From assembly GCA_017395245.1 (NCBI GenBank), contig JAFPVR010000002.1:1-64000 (forward strand): a stretch of DNA of 64,000 bases, written 5' to 3'. Within the stretch, counting starts at the first letter, position 1. The number at the start of each line of letters is the position of its first letter. The notes under the pieces are model-generated. The model saw nothing but the letters and a program-made list of their open reading frames with translations, was not told where the DNA came from and did not search any database. Positions 58,604-64,000 of this stretch are shown here, piece by piece. The stretch is from Bacteroidales bacterium. GTDB taxonomy: Bacteria > Bacteroidota > Bacteroidia > Bacteroidales > WCHB1-69. Made by a program: the position numbers and the translations under genes.

Positions 58604-60112
58604 TTACACTGTTTTAGCAAACTCTTCCGTAAATGGCTTGAAATTGCCTTCTGGATTATGCTCTTTATAGGCATTATGATCGTCAAGGATGGCAAATACA
58701 ATTTTACGGTATATGTTCTTGAATTCAGGTTCCTCAAGTATCTCATGGAACAGTCGGGCCACATGCCGAGGCGGATTTCGAAAAGCCCCACACCCAAAAG
58801 CACCAAGCACCAATGCGTCATGGCCGTGCAGGAAGCCTATGCGGAATATTGTACGCATTTTGTTTTTTACAGGTTCCACAAGGCTTTCTGCAATCATCCC
58901 ATCTGCATCAAGTTCTGGACGGTTTATGGCAGGAACCGCAATAAAAGATACACAATAAGGAGTGCCCAACAATTTATATCCGTTGTCTTCCGTGTCACGA
59001 AAAACCAATGCATTTGGGGTGTAAACACCTCCGAAATTCCGGTCAAGTGGATACTGACAAGAAGACTTGTGCACCCCATATTGTGAGGCGTAGGGAGCAA
59101 ATTGGAACATGGATCGGAAAAGATTGCTCCTTCTGAAAAGGTTTTCTTCCTGTGCCCCCGCACCACCATACACACCACCTCCAGGATTCTGCCTGCTGGC
59201 CATATTCAACACCACCACATTGAATCCCTCATCCTGTAATCTTTTTGCTGCAAGGAGACAATCTATGTTTTCCACACTGATTTCCGTTGCAAATCTTCTA
59301 TTTGAGTCAACAAGCGGAATTTCTTCTTTATAAAATCTGGTGTTCCGAATCAGTTCACTATCATCAGGAATCTCAATTCTTTCTCCTGAACCTGTATCAT
59401 AGTATCCTTGTTTCACTACATTGACAGTGTGCATGAACACTTCTGCCCGCATGGTACGGATATCGTCAGCCGCACTTCTCGACTTATAATCTCTTACCGC
59501 CTTTGATAAAGCCTTGAACTCGGAAGCCCATTGATCCGCGTCCCACCCCATACCGTCAAAAGGATAGACAATGATATTATTGCATTCGATGCCTTGGAAA
59601 CAAGGAAAGTCAAAAATCCCCCTATAATAGTGCGGCGTTCTGGTTTGACACCCCATCCTTAGCATGTCATGAATTAAACAGCCGTCAATCTCGAAAAAAG
59701 AGCATGCCCTTTCGCAATCCGAGACATACATGTCGTCACAGACAAAGAGGTTCCCAAAAGTAGCATAGTTTTGTCCCTGAGCGTGGTACCACGTTCCAAT
59801 TTGTAAATCATGCTCCAAATTTCGGAATCGAATCGACGTTGTACGTAAACAAGCCTTTGTTTGACCATATCCGATGTCCTCTCCTTTTATTACTTTATAA
59901 GACTGTATTATTCTGTTAACAACCTTATTGGGCATTTGGGAATGTGATATTTTCCCAATAAAATGATTAGGGGTGTAATAGAATTCATAAAAACCATCGA
60001 TATCGACAATCCACGAATATGGATTGACATATACCGTGCATTTTGTTTTATTGAAACAAATGCGTTCTTCCAATGAAACAGGAACATTGTGTACAGAAAT
60101 GAAATTGCTCAT
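58604..60112 (-). CDS. PARG-type macrodomain protein (TIGR02452-like) with unknown N-terminal domain
   Basis: A 502-residue protein. The C-terminal half is a bacterial poly(ADP-ribose) glycohydrolase-like macrodomain: VVVLNMASRQNPGGG then VYGGAGAQEENLFRRS gives the GGG-x7-QEE signature (residues 311-323) with both catalytic Glu residues, followed by VLGAFGCGAFRNPP. It should remove ADP-ribose from targets. The N-terminal 200 residues are of unknown fold. Two TIR-domain genes flank it, and TIR enzymes make ADP-ribose products from NAD, so a functional link is plausible. Confidence 0.82.
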   Translation of the reverse strand: MSNFISVHNVPVSLEERICFNKTKCTVYVNPYSWIVDIDGFYEFYYTPNHFIGKISHSQMPNKVVNRIIQSYKVIKGEDIGYGQTKACLRTTSIRFRNLEHDLQIGTWYHAQGQNYATFGNLFVCDDMYVSDCERACSFFEIDGCLIHDMLRMGCQTRTPHYYRGIFDFPCFQGIECNNIIVYPFDGMGWDADQWASEFKALSKAVRDYKSRSAADDIRTMRAEVFMHTVNVVKQGYYDTGSGERIEIPDDSELIRNTRFYKEEIPLVDSNRRFATEISVENIDCLLAAKRLQDEGFNVVVLNMASRQNPGGGVYGGAGAQEENLFRRSNLFRSMFQFAPYASQYGVHKSSCQYPLDRNFGGVYTPNALVFRDTEDNGYKLLGTPYCVSFIAVPAINRPELDADGMIAESLVEPVKNKMRTIFRIGFLHGHDALVLGAFGCGAFRNPPRHVARLFHEILEEPEFKNIYRKIVFAILDDHNAYKEHNPEGNFKPFTEEFAKTV

Positions 60113-60420
60113 ACATTATGATATTTAAAAATTTCCCTTTCCACTCTTGCCACATTCTCAACCGCAGTTTATAATAAGTGCCTTTACATAAATTCTTGTA
60201 GTATTATCAACGTGCATTCAACTCGTCAGTCTAATTTACACCTTATCATTCACCAACAATTTCTCCCATTTTTTCCCCTCCAAATACACCTTCTTAGCTT
60301 CCACTATTCCTAATAGAAAATCTCTTTGTCGTTCATTGTCAGAATACTCTTTTCCTTTTTCCTTCTCTTGTTGTTCATCTTCTATTGTTGCTATTGTCTG
60401 ACATGATTTCGTTCAATTGA
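60113..60420. other. Gene-free gap with a possible coding remnant
   Basis: Between about 60236 and 60400 a minus-strand frame without a start codon reads EQQEKEKGKEYSDNERQRD and ends KKWEKLLVNDKV, stop. The composition is protein-like, directly downstream of the large TIR gene. It may be a degraded gene end or the remains of a longer C-terminus. Confidence 0.4.
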
Positions 60421-63135
60421 TTATATTTCGCCAAAGTGATAACAATCTCTCATGTCGTTAGGGAGTTCAGCGCGAGGTTCGATGCTCATGGGATAGATTG
60501 AGAGTTTGGCGGCTTGGCGAGGTTTCACTTGAGGAAAGGCACGTTCAAGAGCTTGTGTGCGTTCTTTGTCAACGTATTCGCTTTTTGCGGCGTTTCCTGA
60601 CCAGCAAAGAATGAACAAATCTGCTGAGTCGATGTAATCCTTAATGACTTGCGGGAATACATCCCCGGTTTTCAGATAATGACGATCGAAGAAATAGTCC
60701 GAGTTCATTAACTTGAACCCTTCGGCCAGAAATTTGACTTTTTCCTCGTCTTGGTGGGCATAGGAGATAAATATCTTGTTATATTGATGTGCCAGCACTT
60801 CGGGATTCAATTGTTTTGGCTGTTCCACAATCTTTGTGATAAATCTCATCTCGCCCACAGGTATATAGTTGACTGTAAGAAATGCCACACAACTCAATTC
60901 ATCCACATCAATTTCCTTTGGCACAAAGTAGTCAAAGCTGCACTTAGTGAACGAGCCTTGCCATACAAGGCTGTTTTTATCCGACATTAGCAAAGTTTCA
61001 CCATAGATGTTCAACAACACATCCACTTTGTCACCTTTCTTCAACTTGCATTTCAGCGGGATGTAGTCCCGGCGTTCGGCATTTTTTTGGGGCTCCTTTG
61101 CCAAAGCTTTCACCTTTTCTGTCTCTTCTTCTAAATGGAGATAAACTTGGATTAGCATGTTCTTCTCACGCGCCACTTCGGAAGGTGCAAATATCGAACT
61201 ATAAACATTGTAGGTTCTTCTGTTAAATAGCCTGTCCCAAAAATTAGAGTAACTGTATGAATTATCTGGCTGAGCTTTTGATGTGATTTCTTGGCGGCAA
61301 GAGGGTGAAAAAGAAAAGATCTCCGCAGACACGTCTTCTCTCCTTTTTTCTTGCTCGTGTTTCAATACAGATGCCTGTTTCTTATAAGAATTTAATCGAA
61401 TTTTAGCTTCAAGGACGTGTTCGCCATTGGGATATTGTTTCAAGTAATACATCAACGCTTCTTCCGATTTGACAGCCATATCTCTTTGCCAAGCTTCTTC
61501 TTCGCATTCCGCATAGTGTTCGATGGTGTCGACTATCTTTTGGAAATCATATTCCCAACGAGCCAGAATGTTTTCGACGCTTTCTCGCAAGTTGATTAAC
61601 TCTCTTGGATTACAGGAGAAATCAAGGCTCTCAATTTGATGAACCACACTATCCCTTTCGCTATCAAGCCGATGGATATAATGAAGAACCAGGTACTCGA
61701 TATCACCACAGGTATAGCGTGAACTTAGTCGATACACCTCACATGTGTGACGAGCATGTTCACTTTGTACCCTTTCCATAAGAGGCCGAATGATGTCGTT
61801 GTTCCACCCATTTAGAAAATGCAGCAAACTATCTTTGTAGTTCTCGGTCGTAAAACACTGTTTGTCTCTGAGCCATGCGGGTAGATAACGGACATCAATA
61901 TCAGGCGATAGGATAGTTACTATCTTTGCGTCCGGTTTATGACCCGTATTAATGTCATTGACAAACGTATGCCATTCGGCTGACACATAAGGTGTTTCAA
62001 TATAATCGAGATTTGTGGCAAACACGATCATGTTTTGACAGACATTGATTACTTCCCCGATAAGTGCAGTGTATTGATCAATGCCGACTTCCTTGATTGA
62101 GGTGTCAGCAAGGAAAGGCCTGAAGCCATTGGCAACAAGATAATCGTATAACGCATGAGCTAAGGCATAATCTTGGCTTTTGCAGGAAATGAATACGTCA
62201 AAGCCGTGTTCGTGTATCTGGTATCGTATGTTTTCTGTTATTCTTGAAATTCTTGCGCCACGTGTCCTTACCAGTCCCCATATTTTCAACACAGAGCTAA
62301 AATATCCTCGTCCAGAAGCGATATCCTCTATCATGCTCTCCCCGTCATTCGAATTCAAGGAAATATTAAGTCTTTCAATACTTTTATTCCGGATATAGTC
62401 CAATTCCTGCTGAGGGTATATTACGCTGTCATCCTCTCCATGCTCTTCCAATTCAGGATAGTCGGCCAATCTTTTCTTGTATTTTTGTATTTCAGATTCT
62501 CGTTTCTCAGCATTTTCAGGTAGGCCAAGTGACAATTCTTTCGCTTTCTTTCTCTCATGTTTCTCTAATGCAACAATCCATGGACGTCGCTTTGCATTCC
62601 GTGCGTCAACTTGTTCTCGAGTAACTACATCTCTTCTTTTTTCATTCTCATAACGGGAAATAATAGACTTTCTGTCATCTTCATAAGCGTGTAAAATGTT
62701 CAACGGTGTCAAAAAGCTTTCAAAATCACGATATTCATGTATTGAAAAAACTTGTGGTTTTTCACTCCTGTCTTTGCTTACTAGGATAAAAGCGGGCAGC
62801 GTTGAGCGTAACAAGCCAAAATGTTGACAAATATCATCTGCCGTTTCCATAGTCACGCTCTCCCCTTCTCCGTATAGCGGTTCCCAGTCAGAGAGGTCTT
62901 TAACCCATCGTGTAAGACTTTGGTTCATGCTATCAAAGGTGTCTTTGATGAAATAGAAAAAACATATTCTATTTCCTGTGATTCTATCGATTCTCTTGGC
63001 ATTATTAACGAGTTCCCTTAAGATGGTTTGGTCATTGCCATCGAAGCTGCTGACAAAAAGCAGCATCAAATCATATTTGCTTTGAGTGTAGAATCTATTT
63101 ATGACTTGTTCGAAATCAAGCTGGGTTACATACAT
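60421..63135 (-). CDS. Large protein with two TIR domains
   Basis: A 904-residue protein. Residues 1-150 look like a thioredoxin-fold or sensor-like domain (YDLMLLFVSSF, LPAFILVSKD). A charged helical linker follows. TIR 1 (about 312-450): FDVFISCKSQDYALAHAL, LADTSIKEVGIDQYT, YVSAEWHTF with a Glu near 387. A long helical region (about 470-620) and a beta-rich region follow, then TIR 2 (785-904): NKIFISYAHQDEEKV, RHYLKTGDVFPQVIKDY, WSGNAAKSEYVDKE with a Glu near 858. Two TIR domains of different type in one chain are unusual. Likely an NAD-consuming or assembly-forming defence or signalling protein. Confidence 0.8.
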   Translation of the reverse strand: MYVTQLDFEQVINRFYTQSKYDLMLLFVSSFDGNDQTILRELVNNAKRIDRITGNRICFFYFIKDTFDSMNQSLTRWVKDLSDWEPLYGEGESVTMETADDICQHFGLLRSTLPAFILVSKDRSEKPQVFSIHEYRDFESFLTPLNILHAYEDDRKSIISRYENEKRRDVVTREQVDARNAKRRPWIVALEKHERKKAKELSLGLPENAEKRESEIQKYKKRLADYPELEEHGEDDSVIYPQQELDYIRNKSIERLNISLNSNDGESMIEDIASGRGYFSSVLKIWGLVRTRGARISRITENIRYQIHEHGFDVFISCKSQDYALAHALYDYLVANGFRPFLADTSIKEVGIDQYTALIGEVINVCQNMIVFATNLDYIETPYVSAEWHTFVNDINTGHKPDAKIVTILSPDIDVRYLPAWLRDKQCFTTENYKDSLLHFLNGWNNDIIRPLMERVQSEHARHTCEVYRLSSRYTCGDIEYLVLHYIHRLDSERDSVVHQIESLDFSCNPRELINLRESVENILARWEYDFQKIVDTIEHYAECEEEAWQRDMAVKSEEALMYYLKQYPNGEHVLEAKIRLNSYKKQASVLKHEQEKRREDVSAEIFSFSPSCRQEITSKAQPDNSYSYSNFWDRLFNRRTYNVYSSIFAPSEVAREKNMLIQVYLHLEEETEKVKALAKEPQKNAERRDYIPLKCKLKKGDKVDVLLNIYGETLLMSDKNSLVWQGSFTKCSFDYFVPKEIDVDELSCVAFLTVNYIPVGEMRFITKIVEQPKQLNPEVLAHQYNKIFISYAHQDEEKVKFLAEGFKLMNSDYFFDRHYLKTGDVFPQVIKDYIDSADLFILCWSGNAAKSEYVDKERTQALERAFPQVKPRQAAKLSIYPMSIEPRAELPNDMRDCYHFGEI

Positions 63136-63256
63136 GTTTTACTTGTTTTAAATGTATTAAACAATGGAGAATCAACGCTAAACTGTACTTACTGTTAAAT
63201 GAATAATAATGTTGATTAAACTGCTTCGAATCATGTATTTCCCATCTTCCAAACAC

Positions 63257-64000
63257 CTATCCCACATTCTCCCTTATCACCACTCTTAATCCCAATCCAC
63301 TCGTCTTCTTGGAGTGATCTGAAGGATAACGCATGGACACTCTACAATTTTGAGCTTCGTGAAACCAACTGCCACCACGTCGTATATACACGTTTCCTCC
63401 AGGAATCGCATCAGATCCGTATGAAAGAGCAGGCGTTTTAGTCCACTCCCACACATTTCCACTCATGTCATAAAATCCCAACTCATTAGGTTTCTTTTCA
63501 CCCACGGGGTGAGTTGTGTGGTATGCATTGCCTTTATACCAGGCCACTTCGTCTATATCGTTGCTACCAGCATATTTGAATCCTTGGCTTTTCTGCCCTC
63601 CTCGGGCGGCATATTCCCATTCTTCTTCCGTTGGAAGCGAGAACTGGATATTTGTCACCTTCGACAATCTTCTAACAAATTCCATGGCTTCGTCATGGGT
63701 CAAGTGTTCTGCCGGATAATGCCCAAACGTAGGATCGCCCTTTTGTCTGAAATAGGATTTGTTATAGCCCATAACATATTCCCAGATGTCTTGTGTTATC
63801 GGATATTTTGCCATATAATAGGCAGGAAGAGTGACAACGTATGATGGATATTCATTTGATTCTGCATACATCTCTTGTTCCTGGGTTGCGCCTATCCCCA
63901 ACTGTCCACCTTCAACCCTTATCATTTCCAATTGAAACCTGCCCACTTCTATTTTAATAATATCTTCCTTCAGCATTTTCCCAGGTAGAGATTCTTCCAC
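63257..64000 (-). CDS. SUMF1/FGE-domain protein, 5' end outside window
   Basis: The frame is open to the right edge. The 247 residues present form a formylglycine-generating-enzyme (SUMF1) fold: FQLEMIRVEGGQLGIGA, YYMAKYPITQDIWEYVMG, FSLPTEEEWEYAARGG, GFYDMSGNVWEWT, RRGGSWFHEAQNCRVSMR and LGLRVVI. The two Cys of true FGE are not evident, so it is more likely a carbohydrate/ligand-binding or conflict-system FGE-like module. Such domains occur with TIR and caspase-like proteins in STAND-type systems. It lies 121 bp upstream of the double-TIR gene on the same strand. Confidence 0.8.
   Translation of the reverse strand: MEESLPGKMLKEDIIKIEVGRFQLEMIRVEGGQLGIGATQEQEMYAESNEYPSYVVTLPAYYMAKYPITQDIWEYVMGYNKSYFRQKGDPTFGHYPAEHLTHDEAMEFVRRLSKVTNIQFSLPTEEEWEYAARGGQKSQGFKYAGSNDIDEVAWYKGNAYHTTHPVGEKKPNELGFYDMSGNVWEWTKTPALSYGSDAIPGGNVYIRRGGSWFHEAQNCRVSMRYPSDHSKKTSGLGLRVVIRENVG

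Overview
The window looks like a chromosomal segment of a Bacteroidales bacterium (phylum Bacteroidota). Many genes are preceded by the Bacteroidota -7 promoter box TAnnTTTG (usually TACTTTTG, TATCTTTG or TATTTTTG). Gene content agrees: a TonB-dependent receptor, many lipoproteins and outer-membrane barrels, a glycine-lipid-type acyltransferase pair, a 4-hydroxybutyrate dehydrogenase, WG repeats and a BspA-type leucine-rich repeat. The species cannot be named from sequence alone. No rRNA, tRNA or CRISPR array was found.

Layout. 1-16 kb: the 3' half of a uvrA-like gene, a DUF234-type ATPase behind a MITE-like element, a cupin, a propeller/permuted-papain lipid or peptide hydrolase, a potassium channel overlapping a membrane-bound SF2 helicase, 4hbD, a Fic protein and a MazF-type toxin pair. 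16-20 kb: a metal-uptake group (ZIP transporter, His-rich small protein, TonB receptor). 20-31 kb: two tandem amino-acid ABC transporters made of substrate-binding/permease fusions plus ATPases, then a stress-signalling block (Mesh1-like hydrolase, RelA/SpoT synthetase, lipid kinase, STAS/HATPase/SpoIIE partner-switching module). 31-39 kb: lipid acyltransferases, RNase R, a DUF1361-WG membrane protein, ApbE and an ATPase remnant flanked by a duplication of the apbE tail.

38.7-44.1 kb holds an apparent minus-strand operon joining a RING-like/TerD-like protein, a small repeat protein, a class I methyltransferase, an ATP-dependent RNA ligase and an HD-Pnk end-healing enzyme. This is an RNA-repair cassette attached to a Ter-like stress protein. 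A second, broken copy of the TerD-like gene lies at 49.5-50.1 kb, cut by a decayed IS1182-type element. A TerY-like vWA protein follows.

51-64 kb is an accessory region: a metallophosphoesterase fused to a degenerate NACHT-like domain, an MFS protein, DUF3841, LRR and archaemetzincin-like proteins, a PARG-type macrodomain protein, a double-TIR protein, a short TIR protein and a SUMF1/FGE-domain protein. TIR plus PARG next to each other suggests NAD/ADP-ribose signalling or defence.

The intergenic DNA carries several repeat families: (i) a structured leader element sitting immediately after the promoter of four genes, with a direct filled/empty-site comparison between the two TerD-like copies; (ii) period-7 to -14 simple repeats at over ten sites, two of which apparently run into coding sequence (uvrA, lipid kinase); (iii) a 155-bp MITE-like element; (iv) a 38-bp element upstream of three accessory genes.
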